From JAGPUQ01 sp947084925 (GTDB taxonomy: Bacteria; Pseudomonadota; Gammaproteobacteria; Pseudomonadales; Porticoccaceae): a stretch of DNA of 64,000 nucleotides. This document shows, piece by piece, positions 41,644 to 49,084 of the stretch (position 1 is the first letter of the stretch; each line of letters begins with the position of its first letter). The stretch spans positions 7,202 through 71,201 of the forward strand of contig CAMTUJ010000023.1 of NCBI GenBank assembly GCA_947084925.1. The letters run 5' to 3'. Made by a program: the position numbers and the translations under genes. The notes beneath the pieces are model-generated. The model worked only from the letters and a program-made list of their open reading frames with translations. It ran no database searches and was not told where the DNA came from.

Positions 41644-41673
41644 AAGGGCCTGGATAGTCTCCAGGCCCTTTTT
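41644..41673 (+). terminator. Intrinsic terminator after ssrA
   Basis: An 11-bp perfect stem (AAGGGCCTGGA/TCCAGGCCCTT) with a 5-base loop ends in TTTTT. It lies 6 bp after the tmRNA CCA. Confidence 0.92.
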
Positions 41674-41901
41674 CTTTGCGCGAATCCCCGCGTAGCGCGG
41701 GGTTCCGGGCATTCGCCCTGCGGGTGCCCTCGCGCCCGGATGGGCCAAAACACCCCGTTTCCCGGCCAGGCCAGTCTCTTTTCTCTGTTTGCCCTGCGGT
41801 AGTCGCGAGGCCGAGCCCTGCATTTACAAGGGCTTGGCGCGGCCTTTCCGCGGTCAACCATGGCCACCAATGCCCCTTCCAAACTGGACAGCGTGCGTCT
41901 A
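41674..41901. other. Island left edge, non-coding
   Basis: Between the ssrA terminator and the first toxin-antitoxin pair there is no frame with recognisable coding content. The stretch is GC-rich with short palindromic pieces (CCCCGCGTAGCGCGGGG near 41687-41703) but nothing I can name. Confidence 0.4.
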
Positions 41902-41931
41902 TTGTACTAACGTTGCGTCAGTTGAACTAAC
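41902..41931 (+). promoter_or_regulatory. Operator-like direct repeats before the DUF1778 gene
   Basis: TTGTACTAAC (41902-41911) and TTGAACTAAC (41922-41931) differ at one base, and their starts are 20 bp apart, about two helical turns. They lie just upstream of GGAGGA and the ATG, a position suited to autorepression by the antitoxin. Confidence 0.55.
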
Positions 41932-41946
41932 ACATGGAGGACCACC

Positions 41947-42237
41947 ATGACTGCCTCTACATCTTCAGCGACCCGTTCGGCCCGCCTGGGCTTGCGTGCC
42001 ACACCAGAGCAGGAAGCCGTCCTGCGCCGCGCCGCCGATGTGGCGCACAAGTCGCTGACAGATTTCATTCTCGACAGCGCCTGCCAAGCAGCCGAACAAA
42101 CCCTGCTCGACCAACGCTTGTTCATGGTCTCGGGAAGTCAGTACCAGGCCCTGATGGATCTGCTCGAACAGCCCGAACAGGCCAACGAGGGACTGCGCGA
42201 TCTGTTCTCGCGCAAAGCCCCTTGGGACAAGGCATGA
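41947..42237 (+). CDS. DUF1778-family (TacA/AtaR-like) antitoxin
   Basis: A 96-residue ribbon-helix-helix antitoxin: RSARLGLRATPEQEAVLRRAADVAHKSLTDFILDS region (residues 11-45) is the DNA-binding fold, and the C-terminal LLEQPEQANEGLRDLFSRKAPWD is the part that wraps around the acetyltransferase toxin in known pairs. GGAGGA 6 bp before the ATG. Overlaps the toxin gene by ATGA. Confidence 0.92.
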   Translation: MTASTSSATRSARLGLRATPEQEAVLRRAADVAHKSLTDFILDSACQAAEQTLLDQRLFMVSGSQYQALMDLLEQPEQANEGLRDLFSRKAPWDKA

Positions 42238-42731
42238 GCTTGAGCGGCCCGGAACCTCTTGGGCCACAGCACCGGCTCGAAGGCTTCGATTGCGGCAAAC
42301 CGACGCTCAATGACTGGCTGGTGCGCCATGCCCGACAGGCGCAAGGCAGCGGCTCGGCCAAGACCTTCGTCGTCAGCGAGGACGACCGCATCGCCGGTTA
42401 TTTCAGCCTGACCGTCGGCCAGATCGATACCCTCGATGCGCCGGAACGCATTCGCAAGGGCATGGGGCAGTATCCGATCCCTGTCGTGATCCTTGCCCGC
42501 CTGGCTGTCTGTCTGCAGGACCAGGGCCGAGGGATCGGCATTGGGCTGTTGCAGGATGCCATCCGCCGCACCCTGCTGATTGCCGAGCAGGCCGGCATCC
42601 GGGCCATGTTGACCCACCCCATCGACGAGGAAGCGGCGAGGTTCTACAGCCGCTTCGGCTTCATCGCCTCACCGCTGCGCGAGCAGCAACTTTTGCTGTT
42701 GCTCAAGGACGCCCGCCTCTGGGTCAAGTGA
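42234..42731 (+). CDS. GNAT-family acetyltransferase toxin (TacT/AtaT-like)
   Basis: A 165-residue GNAT protein. Known relatives acetylate the amino group of charged aminoacyl-tRNA and stop translation. The LEGFDCGKPTLNDWLVRHA start and the acetyl-CoA loop DQGRGIGIGLLQDA are characteristic, followed by FYSRFGFIAS. ATG 42234 lies in the antitoxin stop codon (ATGA), so toxin translation depends on antitoxin translation. Confidence 0.92.
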   Translation: MSLSGPEPLGPQHRLEGFDCGKPTLNDWLVRHARQAQGSGSAKTFVVSEDDRIAGYFSLTVGQIDTLDAPERIRKGMGQYPIPVVILARLAVCLQDQGRGIGIGLLQDAIRRTLLIAEQAGIRAMLTHPIDEEAARFYSRFGFIASPLREQQLLLLLKDARLWVK

Positions 42732-42738
42732 TCCGGCG

Positions 42739-43182
42739 TCAATCATCAAACCTTTCGACCACCCGCCGCTGCTCGATCCAGTCCAGCGGCAGCGGGTTGC
42801 GCTGAAACCAGATCAGGCTCATGCAGCGCGGCTGCTGCCCGGCCAGGATGGCCTGGATGATGGCCGGCTCCAGCAGCGTCAGCCGCAGCAGTTCGTTCAC
42901 CGTCGAGTGATGCAGGCCTTCGCGCTGGGCGATGTCGGTGCCGCTGGCCGCCACGCCGTCGTCGAGCAACTGCTGCCAGTAGAAGGCCCGCGCCAACGCC
43001 ACCAGCATGGAGCTGTCGAACTGGCCGCGGGCGGTCGGACTGCTGTCCCTGTCCGGCCGGATCACCACCTTGCGCACGCCGCGCTTGCGGATCTGCAGCG
43101 GGATGAAGGTCGAGAGTTTCACGGCGCCGCCGTCCACGCGCTGCTGCACGGTGGCCTCGCCCGATTGCCGTATCCGCGTCAT
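42739..43182 (-). CDS. HTH protein coupled to serine recombinase (putative recombination accessory)
   Basis: A 147-residue protein (MTRIRQSGEATVQQRVDGG start). A helix-turn-helix resembling the ParB/KorB type is visible in ASGTDIAQREGLHHSTVNE, followed by LLRLTLLEPAIIQAILAGQQP and an end rich in W and R (LPLDWIEQRRVVERF). Such a domain often follows large serine recombinases in islands, but no function is proven. It overlaps the recombinase end by 4 bp, so it is translated after it. The frame is open further upstream as a shadow of the recombinase. Confidence 0.75.
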   Translation of the reverse strand: MTRIRQSGEATVQQRVDGGAVKLSTFIPLQIRKRGVRKVVIRPDRDSSPTARGQFDSSMLVALARAFYWQQLLDDGVAASGTDIAQREGLHHSTVNELLRLTLLEPAIIQAILAGQQPRCMSLIWFQRNPLPLDWIEQRRVVERFDD

Positions 43183-44519
43183 ACCGTCATCTCCACTTCC
43201 GTCAGTTCCGCGCCGATGCTGCCGGGGCGCAATTCGTCGATGAGTTCCACCCAGCCAGCGTCGCGCCATAGGATCTCCAGCCCGTCGTCGCCGATCAGGA
43301 CGCGCTCGATCAGCAGTTGTGCCAGGCGCCGTTGCTCGGCAGGAAACAGCGAGGGCCAGACGGTCGCGAGCTGGCGCATCGGCGCCACCACTCGCGCCTG
43401 GTCGAGATCGAGGGCGCTCTCGGGCACCCGATCCCACACCGCTTGCACGCTCTCCGGCGCGCGCAGCACCTGGCAAATCTGCTCCACCACCAGGGCTTCG
43501 ATGGGCTCGGCGGGCAGGCTGCCGAGGTTGGAGGCACCCGCTCCGAAATGCCGATCCTTGCTCGGGGTGTAGTAGCGATAGCACTGGCCCTTCTTGGTCG
43601 TTCGGGTCGGGATCAGCCGCTTGCCGCTGGTGGTGAAGATCAGTCCGCGCAGTAGCGGCAATCCCCGCCCGTCCGTGGCCACCGCTACGCGCCGTTCCTC
43701 GGCGGTCTGGGCAAGCACGTCGTGCGCGGCCTGCCACTGGGCGCTGGTCAGGATTGCTGGATGTTGCCCCGGGTAGTAGCGGCCCTTGTGGACGATCTCG
43801 CCGAGGTACATGCGGTTGTGCAGCAGCTTGTAGATCGACTGCTTGCAAAAAGTGCGGCCCGTCTTGGTGCGGATGCCTTCGGCCGCATAACTACGCACCA
43901 TGTGGGTCGTCGAGCGGTCGCGGGCGAAGTCCGCAAAGATCCGCCGCACCACCGCCGCCTCGGCCTCGTTGACGACGAGCAGGCGGTTTCGCACGTCGTA
44001 ACCCAGCGGCAACGGCCCGCCCATCCACATGCCCTTGGCCTTGCTGGCGGCGATCTTGTCGCGTATGCGCTCGCCGGTGACCTCGCGCTCGAACTGGGCA
44101 AAGGACAGCAGCACGTTCAGCATCAGCCGCCCCATCGAGGTGGCCGAATTGATCTGCTGGGTGACGGCGCTGAAGCTCACGCCGCAGCGGTCGAACACCT
44201 CCACCATGCGCGCGAAGTCGGCCAGTGAGCGGCTGAGCCGGTCGATCTTGTAGACCACCACGATATCGATGCGGCCGGCTTCAATGTCCGCCAGCAGGCG
44301 CTTGAGCGCGGGCCGCTCCATGTTGCCGCCCGAGAAACCGCCGTCGTCGTAGTCGTCTGCCACCGCGATCCAGCCCTCGTGGGTCTGGCTCTTGATGAAG
44401 GCGTGGCCGGCTTCCTTCTGGGCATCGATGGAGTTGAAGGACTGATCGAGGCGTTCGTCGCTGGAGACGCGGCAGTAGACCGCGCAACGCTTGGGTGAGG
44501 CCAGGATGGCAGTGCTCAT
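43179..44519 (-). CDS. Large serine site-specific recombinase
   Basis: A 446-residue recombinase. N-terminal resolvase domain with RCAVYCRVSSDERLDQSF (catalytic serine S19), DDYDDGGFSGGNMERPALK and VVYKIDRLSRS; then the recombinase domain (GGPLPLGYDVRNRLLV onward, with YAAEGIRTKTGRTF) and a C-terminal part where the zinc ribbon has no cysteine pairs (LIFTTSGKRLIPTRTTKKG). The ATG at 44519 overlaps the DUF2924 stop. It could integrate or excise part of the island; its attachment sites are not identified. Confidence 0.93.
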   Translation of the reverse strand: MSTAILASPKRCAVYCRVSSDERLDQSFNSIDAQKEAGHAFIKSQTHEGWIAVADDYDDGGFSGGNMERPALKRLLADIEAGRIDIVVVYKIDRLSRSLADFARMVEVFDRCGVSFSAVTQQINSATSMGRLMLNVLLSFAQFEREVTGERIRDKIAASKAKGMWMGGPLPLGYDVRNRLLVVNEAEAAVVRRIFADFARDRSTTHMVRSYAAEGIRTKTGRTFCKQSIYKLLHNRMYLGEIVHKGRYYPGQHPAILTSAQWQAAHDVLAQTAEERRVAVATDGRGLPLLRGLIFTTSGKRLIPTRTTKKGQCYRYYTPSKDRHFGAGASNLGSLPAEPIEALVVEQICQVLRAPESVQAVWDRVPESALDLDQARVVAPMRQLATVWPSLFPAEQRRLAQLLIERVLIGDDGLEILWRDAGWVELIDELRPGSIGAELTEVEMTV

Positions 44520-44977
44520 CGCTTGCCTCCCTTGCCCGGTATGAGCCCGAAGAACTTCGGCCCAGACCACTGCGTTCCGGTGATGTGGCGCGCAGCCGCC
44601 GACAGGCTCTTGAAGCGCTGGCCGTTGAGTTCGTACAGACCATCGGCGGTCACGGTCACCCGGTACTCGCGCTCGTCCCATTCGCGCACCAGCACCGTGC
44701 CGGGCATCAGATGGCATTCCGTGCCGCGCCCCGCCTGCTGGATCTTCGAGAACTGCGCGCCGCGCTCCACCAAGTAGCGGCGCACGCCCACCGGCAGCGG
44801 CCCGTAGGCCTGCTCCTGCAGCCGGTAGGCCAGACGCGATTCCACGTAGTGGCGATTGGTGTGGGGGGGACGGCGCGGGAAGTGCGCATCCCATAGCGCC
44901 CAGAGGGCTTTCATGGGCAGGCCGGGCAGCGCCGCCACCTGCGCGCTGATGCTGTCGTTCATCGGGGTATCGGTCAT
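44516..44977 (-). CDS. DUF2924-family protein
   Basis: A 153-residue basic protein of the DUF2924 family: an N-terminal helix (ISAQVAALPGLPMKALWALWDAHF), RHYVESRLAYRLQEQAYG, then a small beta region with REWDEREYRVTVTADGLYELN and a C-terminal SLSAAARHITGTQWSGPKFFG. DUF2924 genes regularly sit directly before a serine recombinase. The role is unknown; co-translation (4-bp overlap) suggests an accessory function. Confidence 0.88.
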   Translation of the reverse strand: MTDTPMNDSISAQVAALPGLPMKALWALWDAHFPRRPPHTNRHYVESRLAYRLQEQAYGPLPVGVRRYLVERGAQFSKIQQAGRGTECHLMPGTVLVREWDEREYRVTVTADGLYELNGQRFKSLSAAARHITGTQWSGPKFFGLIPGKGGKR

Positions 44978-45048
44978 CGGTTTACTCCTGTGGTTGAGAC
45001 AGGTCGATGAACGCGCTGTGGCAGGCAGAAGCCAAGGTGAAACCCCTC

Positions 45049-45552
45049 TCAGCGGGCCGAAAGATCGGCATCCAGCGCGGTACTGGCCGCCTCCAGGGCC
45101 TCCACGGGGATCTCGATCTCGTACCGTCCCCGCTCCCGCGAGAACCCCGCCCGGTGCCGTGCCACCGCCGCCCGGGCGATCACGCCGATGAAGGCTGGCA
45201 ACTGCTCCTGCAGTTCGATCTCGGCGACGATGGCCTGCGCGCCTTGATAGCTGTCGCGCGCCAGACGGATCTGGTCCGGCAAGGCGTCATGCTCGGTCTG
45301 CAGGGTCTGGATGCGCCGTGCCACTTCGTCGCGGGTGTGGTGGGTCGCGGTCAGTTCCGCGTGCAGTGAAGCCAGCGCCGCCGGGAGCGCAGTGAGTTCA
45401 TCAGCATTGATCAGACGGTTGGCGGTGGACTCGGTGTCGCTGGCGATCTGCTGCTCCACGGCCTCGATGCGGGCATCGAGCTGCGTCTGCAGGGTCTTGG
45501 CCTTGTTGATCTCCTGGGCCAATGCCGTGTGCCGATCCGTCAGCGCTGCCAT
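45049..45552 (-). CDS. Coiled-coil protein of unknown function
   Basis: A 167-residue protein made mostly of heptad-rich helix (HTALAQEINKAKTLQTQ, then IEAVEQQIASDTESTANRL and VARRIQTLQTEHDALPDQI), with a basic C-terminal part (VARHRAGFSRERGRYEIEI). No family recognised. The ATG at 45552 is in the head-to-head overlap with the 45529 gene; the longer frame upstream is a shadow of that gene. It is transcribed toward DUF2924. Confidence 0.6.
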   Translation of the reverse strand: MAALTDRHTALAQEINKAKTLQTQLDARIEAVEQQIASDTESTANRLINADELTALPAALASLHAELTATHHTRDEVARRIQTLQTEHDALPDQIRLARDSYQGAQAIVAEIELQEQLPAFIGVIARAAVARHRAGFSRERGRYEIEIPVEALEAASTALDADLSAR

Positions 45553-45735
45553 CTCGACGCGCGCTGGGGCTTGTCGGAAAAAACCCTCGAGCGCTGGCGG
45601 ATGCTCGGCACTGGTCCTGCGTTCCTCAAGCTCGGCAGCCGTGTGCTCTATAGCCTCGCCGAGATCGAAGCCCATGAACGCCAGCGCACCCGCCGCTGCA
45701 CCGCTGGCGATCGTTCGAGCGAGGTGTGGGCATGA
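45529..45735 (+). CDS. Small helix-turn-helix (AlpA/excisionase-type) protein
   Basis: A 68-residue DNA-binding protein with WGLSEKTLERWRMLGTGP and FLKLGSRVLYSLAEIEAHER, the pattern of MerR-like HTH_17 regulators found in integrative elements. The GTG at 45529 is the first in-frame start; family N-termini are often about 15 residues longer, so the 5' end could be truncated by rearrangement. Stop overlaps the next ATG. Confidence 0.75.
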   Translation: MPIRQRCHLDARWGLSEKTLERWRMLGTGPAFLKLGSRVLYSLAEIEAHERQRTRRCTAGDRSSEVWA

Positions 45736-45971
45736 TGAACCGCCGAGAGCGCGAACGCATGACACGGCAACTGCGCGCCCACATCGCCCAACATGGGATC
45801 GAGCCGGTGCTCGACAGGATGTTCGGCCCCGGCAGCTGGCGTTACGACGCCGATGAGGAACTCTGGATCGTGCCCGACACCCAGCACACCGGACCGGGGC
45901 GTTCCTACTACTGCGTGCGCGCCAACGGCGACTGGTTCAAGGCGCGGCTCGACGGGGAGCACACCCAATGA
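45732..45971 (+). CDS. Small protein of unknown function in replication module
   Basis: A 79-residue protein (RRERERMTRQLRAHIAQHG; WFKARLDGEHTQ end). No family recognised. ATG at 45732 overlaps the HTH gene stop (ATGA) and its own stop overlaps the AAA ATPase start (ATGA), so the three genes form one translationally coupled set. Confidence 0.65.
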   Translation: MMNRRERERMTRQLRAHIAQHGIEPVLDRMFGPGSWRYDADEELWIVPDTQHTGPGRSYYCVRANGDWFKARLDGEHTQ

Positions 45972-47386
45972 GCACCGTCGCGACTGATGCGGTCCACGTT
46001 CCGTCCCATCCCTTCTTCGACTTCAACGACGCGCCCGACCGCATCGAGCGGCACCATGACAAGGACGAGCTGCGCAACCGCCTGCTCGATCAGCTCGAAG
46101 CCGTGCTGACCTACCTGTTTCCTCGCGGCAAGCGCCAAGGCACGCGCTTCGTTGTGGGCAATGTGCAGGGCGATGCCGGCGACAGCCTGGTGATCGAACT
46201 CGAAGGCCCGAAGCGCTGGGTGTGGATCGATTTCGCTACCGGCGACCCGCAGCCCCGGCGCTGGCTGATTGAAGGTGTCTTCCCGCTGGCACAGGCCGCG
46301 CTGGTGGCGGCTGGCGGCGGTGTCGGCAAGTCCTTCCTGCTGCTGGCCCTGGCCCGCGAGGTCGCCGCCTTCGATGGTGTCTGGGCCAACGCGCCGATGC
46401 TGTTCGGTGGCGCGCTCGCCGGCCAGGGTGTGGCGATCTATGTCACCGCCGAGGACGACGCCATCGAGGTGCACAACCGCCTCAATGCGCTGGGTCCGAT
46501 CCCGGATCGGCTTTACGTGCTACCGCTGCCCGATGCCGGCGGCGCCGTGCCGCTGTTCGCGCCCGATCCGGCTACGCGAGGCCCGTCGACCACGCCGGCA
46601 TGGCTGGCGCTGGAGCAGCAACTCTCCACCCTGGCCGGACTGCGACTGATCATCCTCGATCCCCTGCAGCCGCTGTGCGCACTGGATCTGAACGTGCCGG
46701 AGAACGCGCAATTCGTCTGCTCGCGGATGGCCGCACTGGCCGCCAGCACGGGTGCCTCGGTGATCGTCTCCCACCACTTCGCCAAGCGCGAGGCCTCGAC
46801 GCCCGAGCAGGCCCGCGAAGCCATCCGGGGCACCGGCGGTCTGGTCGATGGCGTGCGCTCGGTCTACGCGCTGTGGAACCCCAAGGAAGAACAGGCGAAG
46901 GCGATCTGCAAGATGCTGGGCGAACCCTTCGAGCGCGGCCGGGTCGTGATGGGCGGCGTGGTCAAGGCCAACGGCCGCGCCAACCTGCGGGTGACGACCT
47001 TCCTGCGCGATGCCCGTGGCCTGCTGGTGGATCGCAGCGACGCCCTGATTCGCGCCCGCCAGACCGACGTGGATCTGCTGCCGGACCTCAAGGCGGCCAT
47101 TGCGCGCGCTGCCGCTGAAGGCAAGCCCTACACCAAGACCGGCGGCAACGGCGTCTACGAGCGCCGCCACGAGCTGCCGGAGGCCTTCCACGCCATCGGC
47201 AAACACCGGCTGGCTGAATGGGTGGGCACCCTGCTCGACCGGGAAGAACTGGTCATGGCCATGGTCGACAGCTCCAAATTCGTGAAGTGGCTGGACGTGC
47301 CCGACGGCCCCATGGCCCGTGGCGAGGCCGCCTTCGTCACCGGGCATCTGAAGCGCGCGAACACGAGCCAGCAGGATCAGTCATGA
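45968..47386 (+). CDS. RepA-like AAA ATPase (replicative helicase type)
   Basis: A 472-residue protein. Residues 98-350 form an AAA_25 (RSF1010 RepA-like) ATPase: WLIEGVFPLAQAALVAAGGG leads into Walker A GGGVGKS (116-122), Walker B LRLIILD (225-231), then SHHFAKREASTPE. The N-terminal stretch 51-92 (FPRGKRQGTRFVVGNVQGD, ending WVWIDFATG) resembles the segment that precedes the helicase in primase-helicase proteins of phage-like elements. The C-terminus (residues 370-450) has no recognised domain. Likely drives replication or mobilisation of the island. Confidence 0.8.
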   Translation: MSTVATDAVHVPSHPFFDFNDAPDRIERHHDKDELRNRLLDQLEAVLTYLFPRGKRQGTRFVVGNVQGDAGDSLVIELEGPKRWVWIDFATGDPQPRRWLIEGVFPLAQAALVAAGGGVGKSFLLLALAREVAAFDGVWANAPMLFGGALAGQGVAIYVTAEDDAIEVHNRLNALGPIPDRLYVLPLPDAGGAVPLFAPDPATRGPSTTPAWLALEQQLSTLAGLRLIILDPLQPLCALDLNVPENAQFVCSRMAALAASTGASVIVSHHFAKREASTPEQAREAIRGTGGLVDGVRSVYALWNPKEEQAKAICKMLGEPFERGRVVMGGVVKANGRANLRVTTFLRDARGLLVDRSDALIRARQTDVDLLPDLKAAIARAAAEGKPYTKTGGNGVYERRHELPEAFHAIGKHRLAEWVGTLLDREELVMAMVDSSKFVKWLDVPDGPMARGEAAFVTGHLKRANTSQQDQS

Positions 47387-47408
47387 GCATTGCCGGGGCA
47401 CATCTCTG

Positions 47409-47601
47409 TTCCCGGCTTCCCGCTTCCCGACCGGGAACGCAGGGCCGGGCAGGAACGCCAAACCCAGCACTGGCGCGGGATTCCAGCGTTCCCGGCCAAA
47501 ACCGTTCCCGGATGGGGGTGGGAACACGCAAACCCAGCAGCGGCGCCACTTTCCCGATTCCCGGCGATTCCTCTCTAAAGAGAGAGGGTGAGCATCGGGA
47601 A
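47409..47601. repeat. Cluster of TTCCCG repeats (candidate iterons/replication origin)
   Basis: Seven direct TTCCCG (starts 47409, 47417, 47424, 47489, 47505, 47551, 47558) and two inverted copies (47432, 47596) lie within 193 bp. Two longer units also repeat: GGAAC-4 nt-AACCCAGCA and a GGCGC end at 47452 and 47521. The cluster is directly after the RepA-like gene. No AT-rich unwinding region is obvious, so an operator array is the alternative. Confidence 0.6.
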
Positions 47602-47655
47602 TGCTCATCTCTCTCGATCTTGTCCCGACATTGACGAACGAGGCATGCACTGCTG

Positions 47656-47674
47656 TAATAACTGTTATTAACAG
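47656..47674 (+). promoter_or_regulatory. Overlapping palindromes before parD (autoregulatory operator)
   Basis: TAATAAC-T-GTTATTA (47656-47670) and CTGTTA-T-TAACAG (47662-47674) are both perfect palindromes sharing their centre region. They are 15 bp before the parD ATG, which has TAGGAGA as ribosome-binding site. The AT-rich sequence stands out from its surroundings. Confidence 0.75.
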
Positions 47675-47688
47675 ATAGGAGACATGCC

Positions 47689-47955
47689 ATGCCGACCAGC
47701 GTCGCCCTGGGCAGCCACTTCGAGACCTTCATCCGCGAGCAACTGCAAAGTGGTCGCTTCAACAACGCCAGCGAAGTGGTCCGCGCGGGCCTGCGTCTGC
47801 TGGAGGAACACGAACAACGTCATCAGGCGGAGTTACAGGCCCTGCGCGCCGACATCGCGGCCGGCAAGGCCAGCGGCACGCCCAAACCTGCCGACGAGGT
47901 GTTCGCACGGCTCGAGGCCAAGTACAGCGGCCAGGCTGACGGCCAGACCCGTTGA
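47689..47955 (+). CDS. parD: ParD-family antitoxin
   Basis: An 88-residue antitoxin with N-terminal ribbon-helix-helix (MPTSVALGSHFETFIREQL, FNNASEVVRAGLRLLEEHE) and a C-terminal PADEVFARLEAKY that binds the toxin. Type II ParDE module. Its TGA shares its last base with the parE ATG. Confidence 0.92.
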   Translation: MPTSVALGSHFETFIREQLQSGRFNNASEVVRAGLRLLEEHEQRHQAELQALRADIAAGKASGTPKPADEVFARLEAKYSGQADGQTR

Positions 47956-48260
47956 TGCGACTGACCCTCACCCCGCTTGCCGAACAGGACCTGGAGGCCA
48001 TCGGCGATTACATCGCCGCCGACAATCCCACCCGGGCCGTCAGCTTCATCCGCGAGCTGCGCACCCAGTGCCAACGCATCGCCGCCAACCCGCCCGGCTA
48101 CCGCCTGCGGCCAGAACTCGGCGATGACATCCGCTCCTGTGCCCACGGCAACTACGTGATCTTCTTCGTGGCCACGCCAGAGGAAGTCACCATCATCCGC
48201 GTTCTGCACGGCGCGCGGGACATTCCAGCGATCCTGGCGCCCGACGACAATGGACCGTAA
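47955..48260 (+). CDS. parE: ParE-family toxin
   Basis: A 101-residue RelE/ParE-fold toxin (MRLTLTPLAEQDLEAIGDYI, RPELGDDIRSCAHGNYVIFF, VTIIRVLHGARDI). ParE toxins block DNA gyrase; this is inferred from the family. ATG at 47955 is preferred to an upstream TTG. Confidence 0.92.
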   Translation: MRLTLTPLAEQDLEAIGDYIAADNPTRAVSFIRELRTQCQRIAANPPGYRLRPELGDDIRSCAHGNYVIFFVATPEEVTIIRVLHGARDIPAILAPDDNGP

Positions 48261-48429
48261 ACCGCCTGACGGCGTCAGCGACGTCAATGTGAACCGCCGC
48301 GACCGGCAGGATCTGCGTGCGATGCTGCTCGTGGGACTTACCTCGCCTCCCTCCACACCGGTCGACGCCTCCTACTTCGAAGCGCTGCGGGCCCGCTTGC
48401 AGCGACACTCAAGCGACAAAGCTGACTGA
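48250..48429 (+). CDS. 59-residue ORF resembling the C-terminal half of a ParD-type antitoxin
   Basis: ATG 48250 to TGA 48429. The middle part RDRQDLRAMLLVGLTSPPST and PVDASYFEALRARL matches the end of ParD-type antitoxins (alpha-helix, LxxGL, P-x-D-x-x-Y/F, LR.R). The start overlaps the parE end by 11 bp. It may be a remnant of a second antitoxin or a separately made small anti-toxin peptide. Confidence 0.45.
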   Translation: MDRKPPDGVSDVNVNRRDRQDLRAMLLVGLTSPPSTPVDASYFEALRARLQRHSSDKAD

Positions 48430-48507
48430 TGCCACCTCGTCACGACGGGTCCTTCCTGGCCGGATTCGTATACGGGGGGCGCGAGCGCGCTGCACGTCTA
48501 CCGTCAG

Positions 48508-48545
48508 GGTGCAAACCGAGGTTTGCAGGGTTTGCGGTTTGCACC
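48508..48545. repeat. Inverted-repeat cluster (GCAAACC/GGTTTGC)
   Basis: A perfect 11-bp inverted repeat GGTGCAAACCG (48508-48518) and CGGTTTGCACC (48535-48545) encloses two more GGTTTGC-type motifs (48520-48526 and 48530-48535). It lies 165 bp upstream of the winged-helix gene. A further palindrome, AGGGT-A-ACCCT, is at 48575-48585. Likely operator region of the downstream regulator and hsd operon. Confidence 0.65.
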
Positions 48546-48709
48546 TAGACCTCACACCCCCCTTGCAGGCAAAAAGGGTAACCCTGAAGGAAACGGGGCA
48601 ACGGGATCAGCTGTTACCCCATTTGCTGTGCGCCAAGAAAATTCATTCGTCGCTGACAGATACTATGCCTGCGTGATAGCATCTTGTTACCACAAGCGGG
48701 AACCCAAGC

Positions 48710-49042
48710 ATGCGCACAGTGATTGGCATCCGTCCGGCCAAATCCGGCCGTCGGGCAGTCGATGACGCCACCAGCCCCACGCCCACCGTCTGGTTCGATT
48801 CCTGGCGGCAGTTGGCCGGTCTGCTGTCGGACGAAAACCGCGCGCTGCTGCGCCTGATGCAGGAGCGGCAACCACGCACCGTGCTGGAGCTGGCCGAGTG
48901 GTCAGGCCGTGCGGCCAGCAACCTGTCGCGCACCCTGCGCCATCTGGAGCGCCACGGTCTGGTCAAGATGCACCGCAGCCCGGACACCCGCGCCGTGCGG
49001 CCGGAGGCGCTGGCCACCGAGTTTCTGATCGTGCTGGATTGA
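48710..49042 (+). CDS. Winged-helix regulator, HVO_A0114/MarR-like (orphan antitoxin type)
   Basis: A 110-residue protein with a winged helix: LLSDENRALLRLMQERQPRT, LELAEWSGRAASNLSRTLRH, HLERHGLVKMHRS. Relatives of this compact type (COG5625-like) are partners of small toxins, but no toxin gene lies next to it here. It stands directly in front of hsdM and probably controls it. ATG 48710. Confidence 0.8.
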   Translation: MRTVIGIRPAKSGRRAVDDATSPTPTVWFDSWRQLAGLLSDENRALLRLMQERQPRTVLELAEWSGRAASNLSRTLRHLERHGLVKMHRSPDTRAVRPEALATEFLIVLD

Positions 49043-49084
49043 TCCGGCAACCCACTTCACGCGATTGACTGGCAGAAGGCCCGC

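Noticed and set aside
41526..41882. Frames across the tmRNA 3' end and the island left edge
   Set aside because: They read through the tmRNA and terminator; no family features.
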